64,000 nt of DNA. It comes from Hyperoodon ampullatus (taxonomy: Eukaryota > Chordata > Mammalia > Artiodactyla > Ziphiidae). The notes under the pieces were generated by a model that had not been told where the DNA came from, did no database searches, and saw only the letters and a list, made by a program, of their open reading frames with translations. Shown here piece by piece: positions 12,311-25,959 of this stretch. Position numbers and translations under genes: made by a program. Every line of letters starts with the position of its first letter. The first letter of the stretch is position 1. The stretch is taken from assembly GCA_949752795.1 (NCBI GenBank), contig CATKHW010000360.1:248001-312000 (forward strand), read 5' to 3'.

Positions 12311-15037
12311 GAGGCATCTGTGAGTAACCGTGACATGAGCCACAGGCCAGATGCCTTTGAACTTTTCCCACCCTTCCCAGGTAAAACACCTGAATATGTA
12401 CAAGGGCTTGAAAGCCTAGAGGAAGGGCCGAGGAGCCACACCAGCGACAGCACGCAGGCCAACTTGGTGCCTGCAGGCCAGCCAGGATGGTCCTGGCCCT
12501 GGGCGCTCTTCTGGAAGCTTTCCATTGCCCTGCCTGAGATACCCCTCCTCTCCCGGCCCCACTGATTTTTTCATTTCACCTCGGTCCGGAGAGAAATTCC
12601 AGCGGAAGTTATGGGTGCCACATCCTCTTCTTTACAGGTGGCAGCCTGGCAACTCCTGCAGAAAGTCCAGCAGAGACCCACTCACACAGGGCCACCCACA
12701 AAGCCATGGCCCCTCACTGCCTCCCACCAGCACAGCCCCGAGACTGCTGACGGGGCAGAGAATATGGAGTCAGGCACAGCTTCAGGGGCTATTGCTGCCT
12801 GCAGCGCTGTTTATATTGACCTCAACCCAGGCACAACTGGGGAGGGCCGGCCAGCAGGGTCAGGCTACACAGGTCAGCTAATCCGCAGCCCTCAGGGAAC
12901 CACATTGTTGAAAATGGACCTCGCTAAGGCAGAATAGAAGCCAAGGAATAAAAGGACACAATGCCATTTGCAGCACCATAGGTGGGTCTAGAGGTAATCA
13001 CGTGACTTGTAGTAAGTCAGAAAGTGAAAGACACATATCATATCATATCTCTTATAGGTTTGACCGAAAAATGGATACCAGGGCAGATATTTCCACGGAG
13101 AAGGGCAATCACAGATTCATTCAACAAACTTATGGTTCACCAATGGAAAGGTGTGAGGATTGGTTTCATTATGATATTGGGGTTAACAGACATATACAAA
13201 CACAGGTGACATATATAATCACCAAAGACCTACAGAATACCAAGAGAAGACCACTCAACATTCTGTCATAAGGTACATGGGAAAAGGATCCCAGGAAGTA
13301 CATACATATGTATATGTGTAAAAGAACCACATCTTCCACACCTACAACAAGCCAAACATTGTAATCAAATTTGCTGTAATAAAAAATAAAAAATTAAATT
13401 AAAAACACGAAGAAGATGTAGTGAGACAAACTTGAGGGGCTTTCTCCTGGCACATTCCATTCTAAATTCCAATCTAGAACACGACTTCCATTGAGGCTCT
13501 GTTGCCCCAGTAACCAGATTTGGTAAGGGAGAACTGCTGCCAGCTTGTGGCCGTTTCACACAACAGCAGCTTTAATCCCAGCGCTAAGGGTCAGTTGATA
13601 TTCAAAATCATTGCAGGCCTGTAAATGACACCTGCCCTGAAAAAATATCCTGGGTTCATATATCGACCAAAAAATTCAAAAGACGTCCATATTTCAAAAC
13701 GACAGTTTCAAAAGGCATATTTTACACACATTAGTGTTCTGCTTCTTTTTCTTTCTTTCTTTTTTTCTTAAAAAAAACGGGAGTGGCAAAAAGCATCCCT
13801 CAGAATGGGCGAAAATATTTGCAAACGAATCAGTGGTCAAAGGTTTAATCTCCAATATATATAAAGGGCTCATGCAGCTTAATATTAAAACAACAAACAA
13901 CCCAATACAAAAATGGGCAGAAGATCTAAAGAGACGTTTCTTCAAAGAAGACACAGAGATGGCCAAGACGCACATGAAAAGCTGCTCAACATCACTAATT
14001 ATTAGAGAAATGCAAATCAAAACTACAATGAGGTATCACCTCACACCTGTTAGAAACGGCATCATCAGAAAATCTACAAACAACGAATTCTGTAGAGGGT
14101 GTGGACAAAAGGATCCCTCTTCCACTAGTGGTGGAAATGTAAATTGATACAGTCACGATGGAGAACAGTATGGAGTTTCCTTAAAAAAACTAGAAATAGA
14201 ATTACCATATGATCCAGCAATCCCACTTCTGGGCATATACCCAGAGAAAACCATAAATCAAAAAGGCACATTCACCACAATGCTCATTTCAGCATTATTT
14301 ACGATAGCCAGGTAATGGAAGCAACCTAAATACCCACAGACAGACGAATGGATAAAGATGTGGTACATATATAAAATGGAATATTACTCAGCCATAAGAA
14401 GGAATGAAAGTGGGTCATTTATAGAGACGTCGATGGATCTAGAGACTGTCATACAGAATGAAGTAAGTCAGAAAGAGAAAAACAAATATTGTATATTAAT
14501 GCATATATGTGGAACCTAGAAAAATGGTACAGATGAACTGCTTTGCACGGAAGAAATAGAGACACAGAGGTAGAGAACACACGTATGGACACCAAGTGTG
14601 GGAAGCCATGGGGAGGTGGTGTTGGGATGAGTTGGGAGACTGGGATTGACCTGTATACATGTATATGCATAAAATACATAACTAATAATAACCTGCTGTA
14701 TAAAAAATAAATAAAATTAAATTTCAAAATTTTAAAAAATCAAACTTAAAAATAAAAGAGAAAAAAAGTTCTTCCCTTCACACAGATGTATTTATATGAA
14801 TGAATTATTTCCATGCTTATATCTATAAATACATAAAAGAGGAATAAAATCTAACTTGAACCAAAAAAGAAAAAAAAAACCTGAACCCACGAGTTAGACA
14901 GAGGAAAACCCTATCAGGGCACTTGTTCCAGGGGTAAACAATTCTTAAATTGGTCAGAGGTGGGGAATCATCTCCCATACAGCCACCAGCCCACTCCTAC
15001 GCAAGGAGCGTCCTCATTGCAAAGCGGGGGGCATGCC
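12311..15037 (+). repeat. Array B unit 3 (2727 bp)
   Basis: GC-rich half nearly identical to unit 2. From about 13,690-13,770 it departs: GAGTGGCAAAAAGCATCCCT instead of the unit 1/2 form, and GGTCAAAGGTTTAATC. It then resembles units 4-7. The 3' part reads GGGGAGGTGGTGTTGGGA, as in unit 4. Confidence 0.93.
13781..14745 (+). mobile_element. L1 3' end in B unit 3
   Basis: Homologous L1 fragment. The ORF2 C-terminal frame runs open 13734-14147, including non-L1 codons from the polypyrimidine tract. It carries the same downstream frame break as the other units. Confidence 0.9.
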
Positions 15038-17767
15038 GAGGCATCTGTGAGTAACCGTGAGCTGAGCCCAAGGCCAGCTGCTGTTGAACTTTTCCCACCC
15101 TTCCCAGGTAAAACACCTGAATATGTACAAGGGCTTGAAAGCCTAGAGGAAGGGGCGTGGAGCCACACCAGCGACAGCACGCAGGCCAACTTGGTGCCTG
15201 CAGGCCAGCCAGGATGGTCCTGGCCCTGGGCGCTCTTCTGGAAGCTTTCCATTGCCCTGCCTGAGATACCCCTCCTGTCCCGGCCCCCACTGCTTTTTTC
15301 CTTCCTCACCTCTGTCCACAGAGAAATTCCAGCGGAAGGTATGGGTGACACATCCTCTTCTTTACAGGTGGAAGCCTGGCAACTCCTGCAGAAAGTCCAG
15401 CAGAGACCCACTCACACCGGGCCACCCACAAAGCCGTGACCCCTCACTCCCTCCCACCAGCACAGCCCCGAGACTGCTTACTGGGCAGAGAATATGGCGT
15501 CAGGAAGAGCTTCAGTGGCTATTGCTGCCTGCAGTGGTGTTTATATTGGTCTCAACCCAGGCACAACTGGGGAGGGCCGGCTGGCAGGGTCAGGCTACCC
15601 AGGTCAGCTAATCCTCAGCCCTCAGGGAATCACATTGTTGAAAATGGACCTCGCTAAGGCAGAATAGAAGCCAAGGAATAAAAGGACACAATGCCATTTG
15701 CAGCACCTAGGTGTGTCTAGAGGTAATCACGTGACTTGTAGTAAGTCAGAAAGTGAAAGACACATATCATATCATATCTCTTATAGGTGTGACCGAAAAA
15801 TGGATACCAGGGCAGATATTTCCACGGAGAAGGGCAATCACAGATTCATTCAACAAACTTATGGTTCACCAATGGAAAGGTGTGAGGATTGGTTTCATTA
15901 TGATAGTGGGGTTAACAGACATATACAAACACAGGTGACATATATAATCACTGAAGACATACAGAATACCCAGAGAAGACTACTCAACATTCTGTCATAA
16001 GGTACATGGGAAAAGGATCCCAGGAAGAACTGACATATGTATATGTGTAAAAGAACCACATCTTCCACACCTACAAATAGCCAAACATTGTAATCAAATT
16101 TGCTGTAATAAAAAATAAAAAAATTAAATTAAAAACACGAACAAGAAGTAGTGAGACAAACTTTAGGGGCTTTCTCCTGGCACATTCCATTCTAAATTAC
16201 AATCTAGAACACGACTACCATTGACGCTCTGTTGCCCCAGTAACCAGATTTGGTAAGGGAGAACTGCTGCCACCTTGTGGCCGTTTCACACAACAGCAGC
16301 TTTAATCCCAGCGCTAATGGTCAGTTGATATTCAAAATCATTGCAGGCCTGTAAATGACACCTGCCCTGAAAACAAATCCTGGGTTCATATATCGACCAA
16401 AAAATTCAAAGGACGTCCATATTTCAAAACGACAGTTTCAAAAGGCATATTTTACACACATTAGTGTTCTGCTTCTTTTTCTTTCTTTCTCTTTTTGTTA
16501 AAAAAACGGGAATGGCAAAAAGCATCCCTCAGAATGGGCGAAAATATTTGCAAACGAATCAAAGGACAAAGGTTTAATCTCCAATATATATAAAGAGCTC
16601 ATGCAGCTTAATATTAAAAAAACAAACAACCCAATACAAAAATGGGCAGAAGATCTACAGAGACGTTTCTTCAAAGAAGACACAGAGATGGCCAAGACAC
16701 ACATGAAAAGCTGCTCAACATCACTAATTATTAGAGAAATGCAAATCAAAACTACAGTGAGGTATCACCTCACACCTGTTAGAATCGGCATCATCAGAAA
16801 ATCTACAAACAACGAATTCTGGGGAGGGTGTGGACAAAAGGATCCCTATTCCATTATTGGTAGAAATGTAAATTGATACAGTCACGATGGAGAAGAGTAT
16901 GGAATTTCCTTTAAAAACCTAGAAATACAATTAACATATGATCCAGCAATCCCAATTCTGGGCATATACCCAGAGAAAACCATAAATCAAAAAGGCACAT
17001 TCACCACAATGCTCATTTCAGCACTATTTACGATAGCCAGGTAATGGAAGCAACCTAAATACCCACAGACAGACGAATGGATAAAGATGTGGTACATATA
17101 TAAAATGGAATATTACTCAGCCATAAGAAGGAATGAAACTGGGTCATTTGTAGAGACGTTGATGGATATAGAGACTGTCATACAGAATGAAGTAAGTCAG
17201 AAAGAGAAAAACAAATATTGTATATTAATGCATATATGTGGAACCTAGAAAAATGGTACAGATGAACTGCTTTGCAGGGAAGAAATAGAGACACAGAGGT
17301 AGAGAACACACGTATGGACACCAAGTGTGGGAAGCCATGGGGAGGTGGTGTTGGGATGAGTTCGGAGATTGGGATTGACCTGTATACATGTATATGCATA
17401 AAATACATAACTAATAATAACCTGCTGTATAAAAAAATAAATAAAATTAAATTTCAAAATTTTAAAAAATAAAACTTAAAAATAAAAGAGAAAAAAGTTC
17501 TTCCCTTCACACAGATGTATTTATATGAATGAATTATTTCCATGCTTATATCTATAAATACATAAAAGAGGAATAAAATCTAACTTGAACCAAAAAAGAA
17601 AAAAAAACCCTGAACCCACGAGTTAGACAGAGGAAAACCCTATCAGGGCACTTGCTCCAGCGGTAAACAATTCTGAAATTGGTCAGAGGTGGGGAATCAT
17701 CTCCCATAGAGCCAGCTGCCCACTGCTACGCAAGGAGCGTCCTCATTGCAAAGCAGGCGGCCATGCC
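15038..17767 (+). repeat. Array B unit 4 (2730 bp)
   Basis: Differs from units 1-3 by a few small indels (for example CGGCCCCCACTGC at about 15281) and many substitutions. The GC-rich half and the preceding 80 bp are open in one frame at 14960-15439, which ends at an in-frame tga in the AAGCCGTGACCCC string. Spacer variants (ATTACAATCTAG at about 16195) are private. Confidence 0.92.
16510..17472 (+). mobile_element. L1 3' end in B unit 4
   Basis: L1 fragment with private changes CCATTATTGGTAGAAATG at about 16852 and CCTTTAAAAACC at about 16908. ORF2 is open at 16601-16876 only. Confidence 0.9.
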
Positions 17768-20498
17768 GAGGCATCTGTGAGTAACCGTGAGATGAGCCCC
17801 AGGCCAGCTGCTGTTGAACTTTTCCCACCCTTCCCAGGTACAACACCTGAATATGTACAAGGCCTTGAAAGCCTAGAGGAAGGGGCGTGGAGCCACACCA
17901 GCGACAGCACGCAGGCCAACTTGGTGCCTGCAGGCCAGCCAGGATGTTCCTGGCCCTGGGCGCTCTTCTGGAAGCTTTCCATTGCCCTGCCTGAGATACC
18001 CCTCCTGTCCCGGCCCCCACTGCTTTTTTCCTTCCTCACATCTGTCCGGAGAGAAATTCCAGCGGAAGGTATGGGTGACACATCCTCTTCTTTACAAGTG
18101 GAAGCCTGGCCACTCCTGCAGAAAGTCCAGCAGAGACCCACTCACACCGGGCCACCCACAAAGCCGTGACCCCTCACTCCCTCCCACCAGCACAGCCCCG
18201 AGACTGCTGACTGGGTAGAGAATATGGCGTCAGGCAGAGCTTCAGGGGCTATTTCTGCCTGCAGTGCTGTTTATATTGACCTCAACCCAGGCACACCTGG
18301 GGAGGGCCGGCCGGCAGTGTCAGGCTACCCAGGTCAGCTAATCCTCAGCCCTCAGGGAATCACATTGTTGAAAATGGACCTCACTAAGGCAGAATAGAAG
18401 CCAAGGAATAAAAGGACACAATGCCATTTGCAGCACCGTAGGTGTGTCTAGAGGTAATCACGTGACTTGTAGTAAGTCAGAAAGTGAAAGACACATATCA
18501 TATCATATCTCTTATAGGTGTGACCGAAAAATGGATACCAGGGCAGATATTTCCACGGAGAAGGGCAATCACAGATTCATTCAACAAACTTATGGTTCAC
18601 CAATGGAAAGGTGTGAGGATTGGTTTCATTATGATATTGGGGTTAACAGACATATACAAACACAGGTGACATATATAATCACCAAAGACCTACAGAATAC
18701 CAAGAGAAGACTACTCAACATTCTGTCATAAGCTACATGGGAAAAGGATCCCAGGAAGAACTGACATATGTATATGTGTAAAAGAACCACATCTTCCACA
18801 CCTACAACAAGCCAAACATTGTAATCAAATTTGCTGTAATAAAAAATAAAAAATTAAATTAAAAACACGAACAAGAAGTAGTGAGACAAACTTGAGGGGC
18901 TTTCTCCTGGCACATTCCATTCTAAATTCCAATCTAGAACACGACTTCCATTGAGGCTCTGTTGCCCCAGTAACCAGATTTGGTAAGGGAGAACTGCTGT
19001 CACCTTGTGGCCGTTTCACACAACAGCAGCTTTAATCCCAGCGCTAATGGTCAGTTGATATTCAAAATCATTGCAGGCCTGTAAATGACACCTGCCCTGA
19101 AAACAAATCCTGGGTTCATATATCGACCAAAAAATTCAAAGGACGTCCATATTTCAAAACGACAGTTTCAAAAGGCATATTTTACACACATTAGTGTTCT
19201 GCTTCTTTTTCTTTCTTTCTTTTTTTGTTAAAAAAACGGGAATGGCAAAAAGCATCCCTCAGAATGGGCGAAAATATTTGCAAACGAATCAATGGACAAA
19301 GGTTTAATCTCCAATATATATAAAGAGCTCATGCAGCTTAATATTAAAACAACAAACAACCCAATACAAAAATGGGCAGAAGATCTAAAGAGACGTTTCT
19401 TCAAAGAAGACACAGAGATGGCCAAGATGCAAATGAAAAGCTGCTCTACATCAGTAATTATTAGAGAAATGCAAATCAAAACTACAATGAGGTATCACCT
19501 CACACCTGTTAGAATCGGCATCATAAGAAAATCTACAAACAACGAATTCTGGAGAGGGTGTGGACAAAAGGATCCCTCTTCCACTAGTGGTGGAAATGTA
19601 AATTGATACAGTCACAATGGAGAACAGTATGGAGTTTCCTTAAAAAAACTAGAAATAGAATTACCATATGATCCAGCAATCCCAATTCTGGGCATATACC
19701 CAGAGAAAACCATAAATCAAAAAGGCGCATTCACCACAATGCTCATTTCAGCACTATTTACGATAGCCAGGTAATGAAAGCAACCTAAATACCCACAGAC
19801 AGACGAATGGATAAAGATGTGGTACATATATAAAATGGAATATTACTCAGCCATAAGAAGGAATGAAACTGGGTCATTTGTAGAGATGTCGATGGATCTA
19901 GAGACTGTCATACAGAATGAAGTAAGTCAGAAAGAGACAAACAAATATTGTATATTAATGCATATACGTGGAACCTAGAAAAATGGTACAGATGAACTGG
20001 TTTGCAGGGAAGAAATAGAGACACAGAGGTAGAGAACATACGTACGGACACCAAGTGTGGGAAGCCATGGGGAGGTGGTGTTGGGATGAGTTGGGAGATT
20101 TGGATTGACCTGTATACATGTATATGAATAAAATACATAACCAATAATAACCTGCTGTATAAAAAAATAAATAAAATTAAATTTCAAAATTTTAAAAAAT
20201 AAAATTTAAAAATAAAACAGATAAAAGTTCTTCCCTTCACACAGATGTATTTATATGAATGAATTATTTCCATGCTTATATTTATAAATACATAAAAGAG
20301 GAATAAAATCTAACTTGAACCAAAAAAGAAAAAAGAAAACCTGAACCCACGAGTTAGACAGAGGAAAACCCTATCAGGGCACTTGCTCCAGCAGTAAACA
20401 ATTCTGAAATTGGTCAGAGGTGGGGAATCATCACCGATAGAGCCAGCAGCCCACTCCTATGCAATGAGCGTCCTCATTTCAAAGCTGGGGGCCATGCC
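17768..20498 (+). repeat. Array B unit 5 (2731 bp)
   Basis: The GC-rich half resembles unit 4. From about 19,000-19,200 onward it becomes almost identical to unit 6 (shared GCCAAGATGCAAATG at about 19423 and GTACGGACACC at about 20042). It is the left partner of the most recent duplication I can see in the array. Confidence 0.92.
19240..20205 (+). mobile_element. L1 3' end in B unit 5
   Basis: L1 fragment almost identical to that of unit 6. One difference is TCAGTAATT here (about 19451) against TCACTAATT there. ORF2 is open at 19292-19606. Confidence 0.9.
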
Positions 20499-23229
20499 GA
20501 GGCATCTGTGAGTAACCGTGAGCTGAGCCCCAGGCCAGCTGCTGTTGAACTTTTCCCACACTTCGCAGGTAAAACACCTGAATATGTACAAGGGCCTGAA
20601 AGCCTAGAGGAAGGGGCGTGGAGCCACACCAGCGACAGCACGCAGGCCAACTTGGTGCCTGCAGGCCAGCCAGGATGGTCCTGGGCCTGGGCACTCTTCT
20701 GGAAGCTTTCCATTGCCCTGCCTGAGATACCCCTCCTGTCCCGGGACCCACTGCTTTTTTCCTTCCTCACCTCTGTCCGGAGAGAAATTCCAGCGGAAGT
20801 TATGGGTGATACATCCTCTTCTTTACAGGTGGCAGCCTGGCAACTCCTGCAGAAAGTCCAGCAGGGACCCACTCACACAGGGCCACCCACAAAGCCGTGG
20901 CCCCTCACTCCCTCCCACCAGCACAGCCCCGAGACTGCTGACGGGGCAGAGAATATGGAGTCAGGCACAGCTTCAGGGGCTATTGCTGCCTGCAGCGCTG
21001 TTTATATTGACCTCAACACAGGCACACCTGGGGAGGGCCGGCCGGCAGGGTCAGGCTACCCATGTCAGCTAATCCTCAGCCCTCAGGGAATCACATTGTT
21101 GAAAATGGACCTCGCTAAGGCAGAATAGAAGCCAAGGAATAAAAGGACACAATGCCATTTGCAGCACCGTAGGTGTGTCTAGAGGTAATCATGTGACTTG
21201 TAGTAAGTCCGAAAGTGAAAGACACATATCATATCATATCTCTTATAGGTGTGACCGAAAAATGGATACCAGGGCAGATATTTCCATGGAGAAGGGCAAT
21301 CACAGATTAATTAAACAAACTAATGTTTCCCCAATGGAAAGGTGTGAGGATTGGTTTCATTTTGATATTGGGGTTAACAGACATATACAAACACAGGTGA
21401 CATATATAATCACCAAAGACCTACAGAATACCAAGAGAAGACTACTCAACATTCTGTCATAAGGTACATGGGAAAAGGATCCCAGGAAGAACAGACATAT
21501 GTATATGTGTAAAAGAACCACATCTTCCACACCTACAACAAGCCAAACATTGTAATCAAATTTGCTGTAATAAAAAATAAAATATTAAACTGAAAACACG
21601 AACAAGAAATAGTGAGACAAACTTGAGGGGCTTTCTCCTGGTACATTCCATTCTACATTCCAATCTAGAACACGACTTCCATTGAGGCTCTGTTGCCCCA
21701 GTAACCAGATTTGGTAAGGGAGAACTGCTGCCACATTGTGGCCGTTTCACACAACAGCAGCTTTAATCCCAGCGCTAATGGTCAGTTGATATTCAAAATC
21801 ATTGCAGGCCTGTAAATGACACCTGCCCTGAAAACAAATCCTGGGTTCATATATCGACCAAAAAATTCAAAGGACGTCCATATTTCAAAACGACAGTTTC
21901 AAAAGGCATATTTTACACACATTAGTGTTCTGCTTCTTTTTCTTTCTTTCTTTTTTTGTTAAAAAAACGGGAATGGCAAAAAGCATCCCTCAGAATGGGC
22001 GAAAATATTTGCAAACGAATCAATGGACAAAGGTTTAATCTCCAATATATATAAAGAGCTCATGCAGCTTAATATTAAAACAACAAACAACCCAATACAA
22101 AAATGGGCAGAAGATCTAAAGAGACGTTTCTTCAAAGAAGACACAGAGATGGCCAAGATGCAAATGAAAAGCTGCTCTACATCACTAATTATTAGAGAAA
22201 TGCAAATCAAAACTACAATGAGGTATCACCTCACACCTGTTAGAATCGGCATCATCAGAAAATCTACAAACAACGAATTCTGGAGAGGGTGTGGACAAAA
22301 GGATCCCTCTTCCACTAGTGGTGGAAATGTAAATTGATACAGTCACAATGGAGAACAGTATGGAGTTTCCTTAAAAAAACTAGAAATAGAATTACCATAT
22401 GATCCAGCAATCCCAATTCTGGGCATATACCCAGAGAAAACCATAAATCAAAAAGGCGCATTCACCACAATGCTCATTTCAGCACTATTTACGATAGCCA
22501 GGTAATGAAAGCAACCTAAATACCCACAGACAGACGAATGGATAAAGATGTGGTACATATATAAAATGGAATATTACTCAGCCATAAGAAGGAATGAAAC
22601 TGGGTCATTTGTAGAGACGTCGATGGATCTAGAGACTGTCATACAGAATGAAGTAAGTCAGAAAGAGACAAACAAATATTGTATATTAATGCATATACGT
22701 GGAACCTAGAAAAATGGTACAGATGAACTGGTTTGCAGGGAAGAAATAGAGACACAGAGGTAGAGAACATACGTACGGACACCAAGTGTGGGAAGCCATG
22801 GGGAGGTGGTGTTGGGATGAGTTGGGAGATTTGGATTGACCTGTATACATGTATATGAATAAAATACATAACCAATAATAACCTGCTGTATAAAAAAATA
22901 AATAAAATTAAATTTCAAAATTTTAAAAAATAAAATTTAAAAATAAAACAGATAAAAGTTCTTCCCTTCACACAGATGTATTTATATGAATGAATTATTT
23001 CCATGCTTATATTTATAAATACATAAAAGAGGAATAAAATCTAACTTGAACCAAAAAAGAAAAAAGAAAACCTGAACCCACGAGTTAGACAGAGGAAAAC
23101 CCTATCAGGGCACTTGCTCCAGCAGTAAACAATTCTGAAATTGGTCAGAGGTGGGGAATCATCACCGATAGAGCCAGCAGCCCACTCCTATGCAATGAGC
23201 GTCCTCATTTCAAAGCTGGGGGCCATGCC
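20499..23229 (+). repeat. Array B unit 6 (2731 bp)
   Basis: GC-rich half nearly identical to unit 7 and L1 half nearly identical to unit 5, so it is the middle product of a register-shifted duplication. The GC-rich segment is open for 206 codons at 20508-21128, longer than in units 1-5 because small indels and stops differ. I find no domain in it and do not call it a gene. Confidence 0.93.
21971..22935 (+). mobile_element. L1 3' end in B unit 6
   Basis: L1 fragment. ORF2 C-terminal frame open at 22023-22337, shared with unit 5 apart from single substitutions. Confidence 0.9.
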
Positions 23230-25959
23230 GAGGCATCTGTGAGTAACCGTGAGCAGAGCCCCAGGCCAGCTGCTGTTGAACTTTTCCCACACTTCGCAGG
23301 TAAAACACCTGAATATGTACAAGGGCCTGAAAGCCTAGAGGAAGGGGCGTGGAGCCACACCAGCGACAGCACGCAGGCCAACTTGGTGCCTGCAGGCCAG
23401 CCAGGATGGTCCTGGGCCTGGGCACTCTTCTGGAAGCTTTCCATTGCCCTGCCTGAGATACCCCTCCTGTCCCGGGACCCACTGCTTTTTTCCTTCCTCA
23501 CCTCTGTCCGGAGAGAAATTCCAGCGGAAGTTATGGGTGATACATCCTCTTCTTTACAGGTGGCAGCCTGGCAACTCCTGCAGAAAGTCCAGCAGAGACC
23601 CACTCACACAGGGCCACCCACAAAGCCGTGGCCCCTCACTCCCTCCCACCAGCACAGCCCCGAGACTGCTGACGGGGCAGAGAATATGGAGTCAGGCACA
23701 GCTTCAGGGGCTATTGCTGCCTGCAGCGCTGTTTATATTGACCTCAACACAGGCACACCTGGGGAGGGCCGGCCAGCAGGGTCAGGCTACCCATGTCAGC
23801 TAATCCTCAGCCCTCAGGGAATCACATTGTTGAAAATGGACCTCGCTAAGGCAGAATAGAAGCCAAGGAATAAAAGGACACAATGCCATTTGCAGCACCG
23901 TAGGTGTGTCTAGAGGTAATCATGTGACTTGTAGTAAGTCCGAAAGTGAAAGACACATATCATATCATATCTCTTATAGGTGTGACCGAAAAATGGATAC
24001 CAGGGCAGATATTTCCATGGAGAAGGGCAATCACAGATTAATTAAACAAACTAATGTTTCCCCAATGGAAAGGTGTGAGGATTGGTTTCATTTTGATATT
24101 GGGGTTAACAGACATATACAAACACAGGTGACATATATAATCACCAAAGACCTACAGAATACCAAGAGAAGACTACTCAACATTCTGTCATAAGGTACAT
24201 GGGAAAAGGATCCCAGGAAGAACAGACATATGTATATGTGTAAAAGAACCACATCTTCCACACCTACAACAAGCCAAACATTGTAATCAAATTTGCTGTA
24301 ATAAAAAATAAAATATTAAACTGAAAACACGAACAAGAAATAGTGAGACAAACTTGAGGGGCTTTCTCCTGGTACATTCCATTCTACATTCCAATCTAGA
24401 ACACGACTTCCATTGAGGCTCTGTTGCCCCAGTAACCAGATTTGGTAAGGGAGAACTGCTGCCACATTGTGGCCGTTTCACACAACAGCAGCTTTAATCC
24501 CAGCGCTAATGGTCAGTTGATATTCAAAATCATTGCAGGCCTGTAAATGACACCTGCCCTGAAAACAAATCCTGGGTTCATATATCGACCAAAAAATTCA
24601 AAGGACGTCCATATTTCAAAACGACAGTTTCAAAAGGCATATTTTACACACATTAGTGTTCTGCTTCTTTATCTTTCTTTCTTTTTTTGTTAAAAAAACG
24701 GGAATGGCAAAAAGCATCCCTCAGAATGGGCGAAAATATTTGCAAACGAATCAATGGACAAAGGTTTAATCTCCAATATATATAAAGAGCTAATGCAGCT
24801 TAATATTAAAAAAACAAAAAACCCAGTACAAAATTGGGCAGAAGATCTAAAGAGACGTTTCTTCAAAGAAGACACAGAGATGGCCAAGACGCACATGAAA
24901 AGCTGCTCAACATCACTAATTATTAGAGAAATGCAAATCAAAACTACAATGAGGTATCACCGCACACCTGTTAGAATCGGCATCATCAGAAAATCTACAA
25001 ACAACAAATTCTGGGTAGGGTGTGGACAAAAGGATCCCTCTTCCACTAGTGGTGGAAATGTAAATTGATACAGTCACGATGGAGAAGAGTATGGAGTTTC
25101 CTTAAAAAAACTAGAAATAGAATTACCATATGATCCAGCAATCCCACTTCTGGGCATATACCCTGAGAAAACCATAAATCAAAAAGGCACATTCACCACA
25201 ATGCTCATTTCAGCACTATTTACGATAGCCAGGTAATGGAAGCAACCTAAATACCCACAGACAGACGAATGGATAAAGATGTGGTACATATATAAAATGG
25301 AATATTACTCAGCCATAAGAAGGAATGAAACTGGGTCATTTGTAGAGACGTCGATGGATCTAGAGACTGTCATACAGAATGAAGTAAGTCAGAAAGAGAA
25401 AAACAAATATTGTATATTAATGCATATATGTGGAACCTAGAAAAATGGTATAGATGAACTGGTTTGCAGGGAAGAAATAGAGACACAGAGGTAGAGAACA
25501 CACGTATGGACACCAAGTGTGGGAAGCCATGGTGTGGTGTTGGTGGCATATGTTGGGAGATTGGGATTGACCTGTATACATGTATATGCATAAAATACAT
25601 AACTAATAATAACTTGCTGTATAAAAATATAAATAAAATTAAATTTTAAAATTTAAAAAAATAAAATTTAAAAATAAAACAGAAAAAGTTCTTCCCTTCA
25701 CACAGATGTATTTATATGAATCAATTATTTCCATGCTTATATCAATAAATACATAAAAGAGGAATAAAATCTAACTTGAACCAAAAAAGGAAAAAAAACC
25801 TGAACCCACCAGTTATACAAAGGAAAACCCTATCACGGCACTTGTTCCAGCGGTAAACAATTCTGAAATTGGTCAGAGGTGGGGAATCATCTCCCATACA
25901 GCCAGCAGCCCGCCCCCCAAGCAAGGAGGGTCCTCATTGCAAAGCTGGGGGACCGTTCC
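23230..25959 (+). repeat. Array B unit 7 (2730 bp)
   Basis: First half nearly identical to unit 6, including GGTACATTCCATTCTACATT at about 24371. After about 24,464-24,667 it changes to a distinct L1 version (CTTTATCTTTC in the pyrimidine tract, GCCAAGACGCACATG at about 24885). This L1 version is the most private of the array, as expected of an edge unit. The 206-codon frame at 23239-23859 differs from unit 6 by a few residues. Confidence 0.92.
24702..25662 (+). mobile_element. L1 3' end in B unit 7
   Basis: L1 fragment with private changes (ACAAAAAACCCAGTACAAAAT at about 24814, CATGGTGTGGTGTTGG at about 25530). ORF2 frame open at 24754-25068. Confidence 0.88.

Noticed and set aside
7071..12881. 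118-119 codon plus-strand frame repeated in array B
   Set aside because: It overlaps another open frame in a different register and is conserved only as far as the DNA is. No selection on protein is visible by eye.
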